Source of the DNA: Niveibacterium microcysteis
GTDB taxonomy: Bacteria > Pseudomonadota > Gammaproteobacteria > Burkholderiales > Rhodocyclaceae
Assembly: GCF_017161445.1 (NCBI RefSeq)
Contig: NZ_CP071060.1
Coordinates: 1,364,001 to 1,428,000, forward strand
Length of the DNA stretch: 64,000 nucleotides
Reading direction: 5' to 3'
In this document: positions 25,259 through 34,464 of the stretch, in pieces
Position numbering within the stretch: position 1 is the first letter of the stretch
Layout: each line of letters opens with the position of its first letter
Notes under the pieces: model-generated
Database searches by the model: none
The model's input: the letters and a program-made list of their open reading frames with translations, nothing else
Told to the model about the DNA's origin: nothing
Translations under genes and position numbers: made by a program

Positions 25259-25939
25259 TCAGCGAATCGCCCAACCGCCGCACACCGGGAAGACTTGGCC
25301 GATGAAGCAGTCGGCGGCGTCGCTGCATAGGTAGGCGGCGAAGGCTGCGTCTTCGCTGGCGCTGACCAGGCGGCCCAGCGGCACTTCACGTTTGAGCCGG
25401 TCCTGGAAGCGCGGGTCTTGCTGGACGGCTGGCGGGAAGTAGGTCGGGTTGTCGACGAAGTTCTGTGCGATGGCGTTGACCTGGATGTTGCGCGGCGCCA
25501 ATTCAACACCGATCGCTTGCACATAGGCGAGCTGCGCGCCCCGCGCCGCGCTGTAGGTGGAAGCCCGGCGCATGCCGCGCAGCGCGGAGGCGCTGCCCAT
25601 GACGAGGATCTTGCCGCCGCCACGCGCCAGCATGCCCGGCACCACCGCGCGAACCAGCCGCGGCAACGGGTCGACCAGGGCGGCGAAGGTGCTGCGCCAC
25701 TCGTCGTCGCCGACATCGACCGCCGGTGTCGTCGGCGCCGCAATCGCGAGATTGGCGACCAGCACATCCACAGGGCCCGCGGCGGCGACGACTTCACTTG
25801 CGGCATCGGGTGCGACGAGCGCCGGTTCGCTGGCGACAACGATGGCGCCTTGCGCGGTGAGCGCATCACACAACGCCGGCCCCATGAAGTCGCCAGCCTG
25901 GGTGACGAGAATGCGCTTGCCTTCGAGCATACGGGACAT
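25259..25939 (-). CDS. Atypical SDR-family protein
   Basis: A 226-residue protein with the SDR layout: a beta-alpha-beta start (KRILVTQAGDFMGPALCDAL), a fourth strand VDVLVANLAIAAP, a serine region KILVMGSASAL, and a C-terminal VNAIAQNFVDNPTYFPP. Two key motifs are altered. The TGxxxGxG cofactor loop reads T-Q-A-G-D-F-M-G (residues 13-20), and the catalytic YxxxK reads Y129-S-A-A-R133. The SDR call is strong on overall pattern, but whether it is an active dehydrogenase is doubtful. Related proteins with altered loops exist in some steroid- or halohydrin-type SDRs (family knowledge). Confidence 0.8.
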   Translation of the reverse strand: MSRMLEGKRILVTQAGDFMGPALCDALTAQGAIVVASEPALVAPDAASEVVAAAGPVDVLVANLAIAAPTTPAVDVGDDEWRSTFAALVDPLPRLVRAVVPGMLARGGGKILVMGSASALRGMRRASTYSAARGAQLAYVQAIGVELAPRNIQVNAIAQNFVDNPTYFPPAVQQDPRFQDRLKREVPLGRLVSASEDAAFAAYLCSDAADCFIGQVFPVCGGWAIR

Positions 25940-26105
25940 GGTTTGGCCTCCCTGTCAGTCGTGGGCACTTTAGCGCAGGCTCGTGGCGCAGGGCGGCCGT
26001 GCCTGCGACGCATACCGCTTGCGAAGCAGGCTATCCAGCGGCGGCGTGCAGCCGTTACGATCACGCCGCTTCTATGACCACCACACCGCCCGGCGAGGAT
26101 CACGC

Positions 26106-27311
26106 ATGGTGCAGCTCGATATCTACGGAACCCTGGTCGCGGCCTCGCTGGTCTTGCTCACCGGCCGCCTGTTGGTGGGGAGGATCGCCGTACTCAAGAC
26201 CTACACGATTCCCGAACCGGTGGCGGGCGGCCTGCTGGTGGCGCTGGCATTGCTCGCGGCGCACGCCACCACCGGTTTCCAGATGCGATTCGATACCGGG
26301 CTCCAGGCGCCGATGATGCTGACCTTCTTTGCCTGCATCGGGCTTAACGCCGATCTGGCGAGCCTGCGCCACGGCGGCCGCCGGCTCTTGGTGCTGCTCG
26401 GTGTGGTGCTCGGCTTGCTGGCGCTGCAGAACCTGCTTGGGATGGGGCTGGCGACGCTGTTGGGGCTCGATCCGCTGATCGGGCTGCTGGCAGGGTCGAT
26501 CACCCTTTCGGGCGGTCACGGCACCGGGGCGGCATGGGGCGCCGTGTTTGCCGAACGCTACGGCTTGGCTTCGATGACCGAACTGGCGATGGCCTGCGCC
26601 ACCTTCGGGCTGGTGCTGGGTGGTTTGCTGGGCGGGCCGGTTGCGCGCTACCTGACTGCGGGTCTTCGCTTGCCCGGCCAGCGCGGGGCGGGGGACGCTT
26701 CGCCGACCGCGTTCGAAGCGCCGGATACGGTGCGTTTGATCACCGCGCCCGCGATGATCGAAACGCTGGCCCTGATCGCCTGCTGCCTGATGGGCGGGCA
26801 TGCGATTGCCGGCGTGCTCAAGGGCACGGCCTTCGAGTTGCCGGTGTTCGTGTGCACCCTGTTTGTCGGCGTGATCCTGCGCAACGGCCTGGCGGCACTC
26901 GGGCTCTACCAGGTCTTCGAGCGCGCGGTGTCGGTGCTGGGCAACGTTGCGCTGGCGCTGTTCCTGGCCATGGCGCTGATGTCGCTGCGCCTGTGGGAGC
27001 TCTCTGCGCTGGCCTTGCCGATGCTGGTGATCCTGCTCACCCAGGCGGCGCTGATGGCGGCCTACGCGATCTTCGTCACCTTCCGGGTCATGGGGCGCAA
27101 TTACGACGCGGCCGTGGTCGCGGCTGGGCATTGCGGATTCGGCCTGGGCGCGACCCCGACCGCGATTGCCAACATGCAGGCGGTGACTGATCGCTTCGGC
27201 CCTTCGCAGGTGGCGTTTCTGATCGTGCCAATGGTGGGCGCCTTCTTCATCGACATCGCCAACGCGCTGGTGATCAAGGGCTTTCTGCTGGTCGTGGATC
27301 TGATCCGCTGA
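26106..27311 (+). CDS. gltS: Sodium/glutamate symporter GltS
   Basis: A 401-residue, roughly ten-segment inner-membrane carrier importing glutamate with sodium. The family pattern is clear: YTIPEPVAGGLLVALALL, two re-entrant Gly/Ser-rich loops (SGGHGTGAAWGAVFAERYG in the first half and HCGFGLGATPTAIANMQ in the second), and VPMVGAFFIDIANALVIKGFL at the end. The ATG at 26106, with GAGG upstream, gives the expected N-terminus DIYGTLVAASLVLL. Single gene. Confidence 0.95.
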   Translation: MVQLDIYGTLVAASLVLLTGRLLVGRIAVLKTYTIPEPVAGGLLVALALLAAHATTGFQMRFDTGLQAPMMLTFFACIGLNADLASLRHGGRRLLVLLGVVLGLLALQNLLGMGLATLLGLDPLIGLLAGSITLSGGHGTGAAWGAVFAERYGLASMTELAMACATFGLVLGGLLGGPVARYLTAGLRLPGQRGAGDASPTAFEAPDTVRLITAPAMIETLALIACCLMGGHAIAGVLKGTAFELPVFVCTLFVGVILRNGLAALGLYQVFERAVSVLGNVALALFLAMALMSLRLWELSALALPMLVILLTQAALMAAYAIFVTFRVMGRNYDAAVVAAGHCGFGLGATPTAIANMQAVTDRFGPSQVAFLIVPMVGAFFIDIANALVIKGFLLVVDLIR

Positions 27312-27427
27312 CACGCCTTGGGCGCCGGCCGCGTTGCCCAAGGGCAGCGCGGACGCGTGCCAACCTGACGTCGCCGGCGGCGCTGCGTCCAAGCGGTATT
27401 CCAACACCAGCAAGGAATGCCGCGCCC

Positions 27428-27751
27428 ATGTGCCACCCGCCCGTTCGCATCATTTCCGCCATCCTGCTGCTTGCGGCGAGCGCCGCGCAGGCTGACAACT
27501 TTGATTACTGCTACGACGCCAAGCGCGGGCTCGACGAGGCGTGCTATGCCCGCAAGGAATACGAGACCCGCCGCTACCGCGCCGAGGCCGATCGGCTGGA
27601 ACGGCGCGAGGCCCGGCGTCGTGCGTACGACTACACGCCGCCGGCCTGCAACAGCTGGTACTGGGATCCGGTGACGTGGCAGAACCGCTGTGCCTGGGTG
27701 CCGGTACCGATTCCACCGCGGCCGGTGTATGTGTTGCCGGGTATGCCCTGA
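27428..27751 (+). CDS. Small exported protein, unknown
   Basis: A 107-residue protein with a Sec signal (about 1-22, ending AASAAQA). The mature part begins DNFDYCYDAKRGLDEACYARKEYETRRY, then a short charged helix, then a Pro/Trp/Tyr-rich tail (CNSWYWDPVTWQNRCAWVP, RPVYVLPGMP). Four cysteines may pair. It is convergent with the CHAT gene at 27767 with a 15-bp gap. No family recognised. Confidence 0.6.
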   Translation: MCHPPVRIISAILLLAASAAQADNFDYCYDAKRGLDEACYARKEYETRRYRAEADRLERREARRRAYDYTPPACNSWYWDPVTWQNRCAWVPVPIPPRPVYVLPGMP

Positions 27752-27766
27752 GCGGTGTGTGCTGGC

Positions 27767-30700
27767 TCAGCGCGTGCCGGCGAGCGCCAGGGGCACGCCG
27801 TACTGCACGAAGGCGGCCCAGATGCGCGGGTCGCGATTGCGCTCGCCGTGCGTGCCGGCAGCGAATTCACGCTTGGTTGCGTTGAGCGCGGCGACGAGGT
27901 CCAGCCCCTCACGCGCGTGCTTCATGAACGTGGGCATGAACAGCGCGGCGCCGGCGTCATCTACCGGCCATAGCGACATCACGGTGTTGGTGTTGCCGGC
28001 CAGCATGAAGGCGTAGGGCAGGCCCATCACGCCCTCGCCGGACTGGCTACGGCCGAGCCCGGTGTCGCAGGCTGAGAGCAGCACCAGATCGGACTTCAGC
28101 CGCAGCGTTGCGATGTCACTGTCGAGCAGGTAGGCCTGCTGCATGCCTTGCTGGGTGGATAGCACCAGTGCGCTGCGCTGGTTGTCGGCGAAGCCGTGTG
28201 TGGCGAAGTGCAGCACGCGGAAGTCGCGGATCTCGCCCTTTGCATCCATGCCGAGGAAGCGCTTGCGCGAGGCATCGCTGCCGCGCAATGTTCTCGATGT
28301 GCTGAACAGTGGCGCCAGTGCGTCGGCTTCGCGCCGCGTGCCCGGCAGTGGATTCCAGCGCAGCGCGGCCATCCAGGCCGGCAGGGCGCCTTCATCGCCC
28401 ACCGGGCGCGCGTAGTCGGGGTCGGCAACCGACAGCAGCGCCGGTTGGGCGGCACGCGATTGCGCCGCGCGGCGGCTCAGCTCTGCATGCACCGCAAGCG
28501 ATTGCACATAGGCGACGTCGATCATCTCGAGCACCTGTCGATCGCCCGCCCACAGGGTTTCGAAGGGCAGGAAGGCGAGCGGGCCGTCGGGGCTGATCGT
28601 CAGGCGTTTCGCGCCACCCCATTCGGCCTGCATCGGCGCCAGCAACAGCGCATACAGCGCTTGCCCGATCTCCTTCAACGACTGTGCGCGCACGCCGCCG
28701 GCCGGCGCCGTGGTTTGCGCGATGTAGCTGCCGTCTGCCATGCGCCAGACCGGCATGCCCTTCAAACGCAGGCCATCGCCTGCATCCGGCAGCGCGTCGG
28801 CCCGGCGTGCGCCGCGGCTGGTGGCGCTGCCCGCCATCAGCAGTTCGCGGTACAGCGCCACGGTGGCTTCCTGCGTTGCGCTCAGCGGCACAAAGCGGCT
28901 TTGCAGGCTGTGCGTTTGCGGGCTGTACTGTGTGTCCGCCTTGGCGAAAGCGAGGCTTGCGACATACCCGCCAGGGACCTGCAGCCAGCTCAGGTAGGCC
29001 TCGTCCGCGCCGAGCGAGTCGGTTTCTGTTTTGAGCAACGGATTCTGCGTTGAGGCGTCCAGCGTGTTGAGGGCGCCGATACCGAGCGAGCCGAGCCAGG
29101 CCTTCTCCTTGTCGTTGCCGTAGAGCTTGCGTGTCGCGAGCGTTTCGAGGCGCCGCAAGTCGGCCAGCGACACCAGTTGCTCGCACCACGGCGCGGCCAG
29201 CCGCAGCACGGTGTAACGCCAGTCTGCCTCCAGCGGCCGGCCAAGCGAGGCCATCGTGTTGCGGCACAGCTGCGCCTGCTCAAGCTGCACAGCGTAGTCG
29301 GCATCGGCCTGTGCATCGTGTACGCCGCTGAGTTGGCGCGAGAGACTCTCCAGCCGCAGGCGGCGCAGCAGCGTCTGTGCGCGCAGGCCTTCCACTTGTG
29401 AGATCGGCAACGCGATGCCCAGCTCGGTCGATACGCGGGCGACGGTACGGTGCAGGGCGTCGAAGCGGTTGTAGTTGGCCTGTGTGGTGACGGAGGCTTG
29501 GCGGTCGGCGCCAGCGGCGATCAGCAAGCGCTGCTGCAGGGCACTGAGCAGCGTGAAGCCCTGCGATTTGAGCGTCGGGGTGCGGATCAACGTCATCGCG
29601 GTGGCCCAGGCCATCTGCAGATCGGGCTCCAGCATCGTGTGTTCCGGCTGGTCGAAGCGCTGCTGCTGCGCTTTGCCAACGGTGGCGATCCCGCCTGCAT
29701 CCGTGCCGGTGAGCGCGAGCAGCTGCCGCAGTTGTTCAAGGCGATGGCGCAAGCACTGGCCGGAGGCGTCGCAGCTTCCGATGCCGAGCGCGAGCGTCTG
29801 GCGCAGCGCGGCGAGCGCGGCATCGTCTGGCGCTGGGGCTTGCAGACTGTCACTCGCGAATTCGAACAGCGCTTGCGTGTAGGGGCAGTTGTCGGCGATC
29901 AGCGCGCGCAGCCGTTTGTTCGTGTCGGCGGCGTTGCCGCCCTCCGCATGCAGGCGGGCGATATCGATGCGCAGCAGTTCGCTGCGGGCCGGGCAACTGT
30001 TCTGCGCTGGCTGCGCGGCGATCATTGCGTCCCATGCACGGCCAGCGCCGCCATCATTCAAACGCCACGACAAGCGCGCCATGTAGCTCGCGGCGACCAG
30101 CGGGAAGGGCGCGTCGGGCGTCTTCATGGTCGCGACGATCGCGCTGAGCCAGCCGTCGCGGGCGCCGTCCAGCGCCGAGGTGGCTTCGAAGTAGCGCGCC
30201 GACATCCAGGCGGGCAGTTCGGGCAGATCCGCCTGGGTGGATGCCGAGGGCTTCTCGCCGCGGCTTTGCAGCCAGCCGAGATACTGGGTGCGTTGGCCCT
30301 GATAGCGGTTGTAGTAGTGCACGAAGGGCGCATCGCGCCCGAGCTGGGCCCACAGTGCCGCAGCATGGTGCGCGCGCTGCGACAGTCCGCAGACTGCAAA
30401 GCTGCTATCGGGCGGACTTTGCATGCACAGATCGGAGATCGCGCTCTGCGTTGCCGCGCCGACCAGCGAATAGGCGGCGTCACCGGCTTCGCGCAGCGCG
30501 CGGTCCATCGCCTTGATCTGAGCGGCGAGCAGCGGGCCGCAGGCGTCGCGCTGGGCGGCGCAGGCGATTTCAAAGGCGTGCGCCCGCTCGCTCCAGTAGT
30601 GCGGTACGAGCTCGTTCTTGCCGTTGGCTTCGAGCCAGCGCATCGAATGTGCATCCGGCAGCACGGCTTCGTAATCGGTCAGCGCGTCGCGCAGCAACCG

Positions 30701-30829
30701 CGGCAAATCGCCCTGTGCCTGTGTGGCCGACGCGAGCGGAATGTGCGGCAAGGTGTCACTTGCGAGCACCGCTTGGGCCAGCGTGAGCGCGCCGACACAC
30801 AGCGCATGGAGCAGGGGGCGTGACTTCAT
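27767..30829 (-). CDS. Exported CHAT-domain protein (second CHAT gene)
   Basis: A 1020-residue protein with a Sec signal (about 1-23, ending LAQAVLA). A long helical region follows (to about residue 640), which looks like degenerate TPR-type repeats but lacks clear 34- or 42-residue periodicity. The C-terminal CHAT domain carries His878 in VLHFATHGFADN and Cys921 in LVLLSACDTGLG, followed by GEGVMGLPYAFMLAGNTNTVMSLWPVDD and the family ending DPRIWAAFVQYGVPL. CHAT proteases are caspase-fold cysteine peptidases. Compared with the CHAT gene at 16377, this one is intact and its His-Cys spacing is 43 rather than 42. The signal peptide indicates action outside the cytoplasm. Confidence 0.9.
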   Translation of the reverse strand: MKSRPLLHALCVGALTLAQAVLASDTLPHIPLASATQAQGDLPRLLRDALTDYEAVLPDAHSMRWLEANGKNELVPHYWSERAHAFEIACAAQRDACGPLLAAQIKAMDRALREAGDAAYSLVGAATQSAISDLCMQSPPDSSFAVCGLSQRAHHAAALWAQLGRDAPFVHYYNRYQGQRTQYLGWLQSRGEKPSASTQADLPELPAWMSARYFEATSALDGARDGWLSAIVATMKTPDAPFPLVAASYMARLSWRLNDGGAGRAWDAMIAAQPAQNSCPARSELLRIDIARLHAEGGNAADTNKRLRALIADNCPYTQALFEFASDSLQAPAPDDAALAALRQTLALGIGSCDASGQCLRHRLEQLRQLLALTGTDAGGIATVGKAQQQRFDQPEHTMLEPDLQMAWATAMTLIRTPTLKSQGFTLLSALQQRLLIAAGADRQASVTTQANYNRFDALHRTVARVSTELGIALPISQVEGLRAQTLLRRLRLESLSRQLSGVHDAQADADYAVQLEQAQLCRNTMASLGRPLEADWRYTVLRLAAPWCEQLVSLADLRRLETLATRKLYGNDKEKAWLGSLGIGALNTLDASTQNPLLKTETDSLGADEAYLSWLQVPGGYVASLAFAKADTQYSPQTHSLQSRFVPLSATQEATVALYRELLMAGSATSRGARRADALPDAGDGLRLKGMPVWRMADGSYIAQTTAPAGGVRAQSLKEIGQALYALLLAPMQAEWGGAKRLTISPDGPLAFLPFETLWAGDRQVLEMIDVAYVQSLAVHAELSRRAAQSRAAQPALLSVADPDYARPVGDEGALPAWMAALRWNPLPGTRREADALAPLFSTSRTLRGSDASRKRFLGMDAKGEIRDFRVLHFATHGFADNQRSALVLSTQQGMQQAYLLDSDIATLRLKSDLVLLSACDTGLGRSQSGEGVMGLPYAFMLAGNTNTVMSLWPVDDAGAALFMPTFMKHAREGLDLVAALNATKREFAAGTHGERNRDPRIWAAFVQYGVPLALAGTR

Positions 30830-30890
30830 CGTGTTGGGCCGGTGCGTGACGACGCGAGTATGCCCGCACCCCGCCGCTTGCGGCAGGGCG

Positions 30891-31319
30891 TCAGTGGCGA
30901 GGGCACAGCTTGGCGCGCCAGTGGCGAAGCACTGCGCGTGCGCCGGTCAGCTTTTGCCAGTCGAACAGGTCGCGGCGCGCGTGAAGCGCCGCCGCCGAGG
31001 CGGGATCGATCCATGCGAGTTGGAGCGTGAATGGCGCGGAGAACTGGATCGCCTGGCCGAACTTCTCGATCGTGCGATGGGCGTGGCACTGGTAGGTGGC
31101 GCTGCGCCGGCCGCTTGCGATGAAGTGCAGGAATTCGCCGCCGATATGCGCCTCGGTACGGGTGTCGAGGGTGGCGATCGCGACGCGGACATCCAATTGT
31201 GCAGGTTCGCGCAGCAGGCCTTCGGTGACGCAGGTGGCGTCCTGCGTCAGCCGGAACGCGATACGGCCGGTGGCGAGTGCGGCTCGCCAGTCGTCGGGTT
31301 GGAAGCGGGGTGTCGGCAT
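30891..31319 (-). CDS. Conserved-looking soluble protein, unknown
   Basis: A 142-residue protein without signal or membrane segment. Beta-rich start (WRAALATGRIAFRLTQDATCVTEGLL) and a C-terminal Trp/Lys/Arg-rich part (LFDWQKLTGARAVLRHWRAKL). Cysteines occur singly. It precedes the second CHAT gene by 61 bases in the same direction, so co-transcription is possible. Function not recognised. Confidence 0.5.
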   Translation of the reverse strand: MPTPRFQPDDWRAALATGRIAFRLTQDATCVTEGLLREPAQLDVRVAIATLDTRTEAHIGGEFLHFIASGRRSATYQCHAHRTIEKFGQAIQFSAPFTLQLAWIDPASAAALHARRDLFDWQKLTGARAVLRHWRAKLCPRH

Positions 31320-31373
31320 CGGGTGTCCATCGCTCAGTGGGCTTGGCGATGGGACGATGGCCGGCGCCGGATG

Positions 31374-31796
31374 TCAGGCGGTGTCGGACGCCCGTGCGCG
31401 GGCTTTTTCGGCTGCAGCGAGGATCAGGCGCACGAGCACGAAGGCGTTGGCCAGCATGCCGAAACTGGTGACCGCGAGCTGCGTCGCACTTCGCATACGC
31501 CCGCCGCCGAGCCCGAGGCCGCCCAGTGTGAGATGGCCGAACACCAGCATCCAGGCCGCACACAGCAGCATGATCAGCCAGCCGCGAGCGTTCGGATCGG
31601 CCAGCGTGCCGGGCGCGAGGAAGAGGCCGATCTGTGTGGCCAGCGCGAAGGCGATGACGAGCGCGATTTGCGTGGCGCCGATCGGATGCGCCTCGACGGC
31701 GGTGCCGAACTGGAGCAATGCAAAGGCAATTGCCGCGGCGAGGATAAGCCCACTCAAGCAGGCGAAGGCGGTAAACGGGCGGAACATGGCGTTCAT
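31374..31796 (-). CDS. Four-segment membrane protein, unknown
   Basis: A 140-residue membrane protein with four hydrophobic helices (about 10-30, 42-61, 72-95 and 106-128). Gly-rich GGLGLGGG separates the third and fourth helices. It starts MNAMFRPFTAFACLSG and ends with a basic AEKARARASDTA tail. It lies 54 bases upstream of the 142-residue gene in the same direction. Family not recognised. Confidence 0.55.
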   Translation of the reverse strand: MNAMFRPFTAFACLSGLILAAAIAFALLQFGTAVEAHPIGATQIALVIAFALATQIGLFLAPGTLADPNARGWLIMLLCAAWMLVFGHLTLGGLGLGGGRMRSATQLAVTSFGMLANAFVLVRLILAAAEKARARASDTA

Positions 31797-32010
31797 TGGG
31801 GGCGGAGGTATGACGCTCAGATTCTGCCCGAGCGCGAGGCCAGATCGCCGGATGTGGGGCAGGCGGCCAGCGCGATTCCGCCGGGCAAGCGTGAAATCCG
31901 TCCTCGTGGGCCGCTTGTCGTGCGACGGGCGGCCCTGATCTTTTCGCGGGAAAATGCGTCCAACCCCTTATGGACCGCTGCGGCGGTTATTGCGAATGGG
32001 AGGCGGCAGA

Positions 32011-32532
32011 ATGTTCAAACTCTTCGACGTGCTCAAGCGCGGCCTTGGTGGCGCGGCGGCTGGGCCAACGCCGGCCGCCCCGGTGCCCGCTGTGTCCTTG
32101 CCCGCAGCCCCGTGGAACACCGAGAGCGACTTTATCCATGAAGATCAGTTCGAGCTCGGCACGCTGATCGCGCTGTTCCGCCGCGTGATGCTGAGCTTCG
32201 AGATCGATGCCGATTCGCTTGTGGTGGAAACCGAATCCGCGCATGTGCGGGTGATGATCGACACCGATCGCAAGATTCTCGTGATGCGCACGCTCTACCG
32301 CTTCCGCGATTCCAGCGACCACGAAGCGCGCCTGCGCCTTGCCAATCGCCTGAACGCCTCGCTGATCCTGGTGCGCTTTTCGGTGGTGGACGACGACATG
32401 CTCTACGCCGATTACTGCCTGCTCTATCAGCGCGGGCTGCCCGCCTTTCACATCGTCAACAGCCTGCGCCGCTTCGCGCTGGTTGCTCGCAACGGCTTGC
32501 GCGAGTGCGACAGTGAGGACTTGATCGCCTGA
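32011..32532 (+). CDS. YbjN-domain-containing protein
   Basis: A 173-residue cytoplasmic protein from the ATG at 32011 (GGGAGG upstream). After a Pro/Ala-rich N-terminus (about 16-35), a YbjN-type alpha/beta domain follows: DSLVVETESAHVRVMIDTDRKILVMRTLYRFRD, LRLANRLNASLILVRFSVVDDDMLYADYCLLYQRGLP, IVNSLRRFALVARNGLREC. YbjN proteins resemble type III secretion chaperones in fold; their role is unclear. Single gene, convergent with the hydrolase gene. Confidence 0.8.
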   Translation: MFKLFDVLKRGLGGAAAGPTPAAPVPAVSLPAAPWNTESDFIHEDQFELGTLIALFRRVMLSFEIDADSLVVETESAHVRVMIDTDRKILVMRTLYRFRDSSDHEARLRLANRLNASLILVRFSVVDDDMLYADYCLLYQRGLPAFHIVNSLRRFALVARNGLRECDSEDLIA

Positions 32533-32535
32533 TCG

Positions 32536-33678
32536 CTACTGCGCCGGCGCCGGGTGCACAACCGGCTTGAAGCGGAAGAAGCGGCCCACCTCGCTGCGCC
32601 GAGGCTCCAGCCAGGTGCGTTGTTCCGCCGGGCCCTTGTCGGCGATCACTTCCACCAGGTCCGCAACGACCGAGTCGCCATCGGCGTAGTAGGAATGGCC
32701 CAGCAGGTCGGTCGCGACGTCGCTGGCGTCGATCGAATCCATGCCGGGCATCAGCACCAGCGGGTCGGCTGCGCCCAGCCGCGCAGCCTGGTGCACCGCC
32801 TTCGACGCTTTCAGCGCAATGTCGTTGGACGAGGCGTAGAGCGTGAGGCGGTTGTCCGGCTGCACCAGCGCGGGCGCGATCTGCGTCCGGAAGACGTCGG
32901 CATCGATGTCCGGCGCCATCAGCATGATCTGGCGGAAGCGGCTGCGCAGTTCGGGCTTTTCGGTGAACAGCTCGGCCAGGGCGCCCGCGGTGGCGCGGGT
33001 GCCCATGCTGTGGGCCAGCACATAGATGGTCTCGGCATCGAGGCGCTCGGCCAGGTCGCGGAAGAAGTCGCGCATCAGCGGCTGGCTCTTCGCCACCGAG
33101 CGCTCGTCCTCGCCATAGCCGAGCAGCGAATTCTGCGAGGGCCAGCTGTAGAACAGCGGTACGCCCTGGAAGCCAATGTCGTAGCTGATCTGCGCGGTAC
33201 GGCGGGCGGCGTCTTCAAAGCCGGTGTTGTAGCCGTGCACGAACACCAGCGCGTGGCGTGAGCCGGCTTCGTCGATCTCGCTTGCGATCTCGTCGAGGAA
33301 GCGCTTGCGGTCCATCGGTTTCACCGATAGCAGCACGACGTGCTTTTCCGGGTCCTGGCGGAATTCCAGCAGCCAGGGGTTGGGGCCTTCCAGCTCGCCC
33401 ATGCGATGGTCGCGCGGGATGCTGACTTCGGCGCTGCCGTAGCTGACCGTGTCCGAATAGGTGGTGCCGAAGGCCTGTGCCGGCGTGCTGCCATCGCCCG
33501 CAGCCCGGTTGGTGCCGAAGTGCACCTGCACACGCTTGTAGTTTGGTTCCTTGCCGCGCATCACCTGCGTGTCGTCGGGTGTTGGCGGCTGGACCTGGGT
33601 GGTTTCACAGGCGGCCAGCAAGGTCAGGCCGGCCAGGGCAAGGGTCTGGAGCAGGTTGCGGGCGTAGGTCTGCGGCAT
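32536..33678 (-). CDS. Lipoprotein alpha/beta hydrolase (DUF900 type)
   Basis: A 380-residue protein with a lipobox (LTLLAAC, Cys24) suggesting attachment to a membrane after signal peptidase II. The hydrolase pattern follows: HALVFVHGYNTGFEDAARRTAQ, FYSWPSQ, the nucleophile elbow YVLAHSMGTRA and a late Asp-rich segment (MAPDIDADVF). This matches DUF900 esterase-like hydrolases. Substrate unknown; possibly envelope lipid or peptide ester. Single gene. Confidence 0.85.
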   Translation of the reverse strand: MPQTYARNLLQTLALAGLTLLAACETTQVQPPTPDDTQVMRGKEPNYKRVQVHFGTNRAAGDGSTPAQAFGTTYSDTVSYGSAEVSIPRDHRMGELEGPNPWLLEFRQDPEKHVVLLSVKPMDRKRFLDEIASEIDEAGSRHALVFVHGYNTGFEDAARRTAQISYDIGFQGVPLFYSWPSQNSLLGYGEDERSVAKSQPLMRDFFRDLAERLDAETIYVLAHSMGTRATAGALAELFTEKPELRSRFRQIMLMAPDIDADVFRTQIAPALVQPDNRLTLYASSNDIALKASKAVHQAARLGAADPLVLMPGMDSIDASDVATDLLGHSYYADGDSVVADLVEVIADKGPAEQRTWLEPRRSEVGRFFRFKPVVHPAPAQ

Positions 33679-33720
33679 CGGGCTTCAGTGTGTGTCGAGA
33701 TCAATCGGAGGCGGCGGCGC

Positions 33721-34464
33721 TCAGCCGCCCGCCACGTCTTTCAAGCCGGTTGCGATCGAGGCGAGTGTGGTGCCGGCAGCCATCGCGGCGGCCATCAGCT
33801 TTTGCAACGCTTCGACCTGGCCATGCAAGCGTTCCGGATTCAGGTTGCCGCTGCTGATCACCCCCGCGGCCTTGATCAGCATCGCATGCTGGCGCAGCTC
33901 ACTGCGCTTGAGGGTGCCGCGCTGGCGGCCGATGATCATGCCGGTCGCGAAGCTCATCGTGATGCTGGTGGCGTACTGCAGGAATTCCTGCCATTCGCGC
34001 CAGTTGGCTGGCAGCACCGGTGTGTGGTCGATCAGCGCGATCACCGCGCTCATCAGCAGCACTGCGAGCAGCGCCATCGCAGCCGCACCGGCCAAAACCG
34101 GGCCGAAGCGGCGCTTGCTGTCACGCAGCGCGAAGTAGCCGAACGGCAGCGGGATGAACAGCGACGCTACGCGTAGCCAGAGCGTGGGCAGGTCGAGCCA
34201 CACCGTGATCGTGAAATGGGCGACCAGCAGGAGCACCAGCGGCGCGATCCAGGGCCACCAGCCGTTGGTTTCGCTCGCGACATCGTCGTCCGGTGCGTCT
34301 GCTGTGGGCGCCACCGCATCAAGGCGCAGCTTCTGTTCGGCCAGTGCAGCCTCCAGCGCGCCAATGCGTTCGAGCAATGGCTTGAAGAGGTAGAGGTCGC
34401 GGGTGCAGTGCGGGCAGGCGAGCGCAGCGGCGTCGATTTCGCTAACGCAGTAGGGGCACTTCAT
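33721..34464 (-). CDS. Zinc-ribbon membrane protein
   Basis: A 247-residue protein. The N-terminus carries two CxxC pairs (Cys3/Cys6 and Cys17/Cys20, in MKCPYC and CPHC) forming a probable zinc ribbon. A coiled-coil segment (LLERIGALEAALAEQKLRLD) follows, then four membrane segments (about 70-175) and a helical C-terminus (SELRQHAMLIKAAGVISSGNL). It overlaps the 152-residue exported-protein gene by 4 nt (ATGA), so the two are coupled. No known function. Confidence 0.7.
   Translation of the reverse strand: MKCPYCVSEIDAAALACPHCTRDLYLFKPLLERIGALEAALAEQKLRLDAVAPTADAPDDDVASETNGWWPWIAPLVLLLVAHFTITVWLDLPTLWLRVASLFIPLPFGYFALRDSKRRFGPVLAGAAAMALLAVLLMSAVIALIDHTPVLPANWREWQEFLQYATSITMSFATGMIIGRQRGTLKRSELRQHAMLIKAAGVISSGNLNPERLHGQVEALQKLMAAAMAAGTTLASIATGLKDVAGG

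Noticed and set aside
26100..27413. A 437-codon minus-strand frame opposite gltS
   Set aside because: Gln/His-rich shadow with no motif; gltS explains the region.
9135..31796. Reading the caspase/CHAT region as an anti-phage defence island
   Set aside because: Both proteases are exported, and there is no nuclease, toxin-antitoxin, restriction or nucleotide-cyclase partner and no mobile element nearby.
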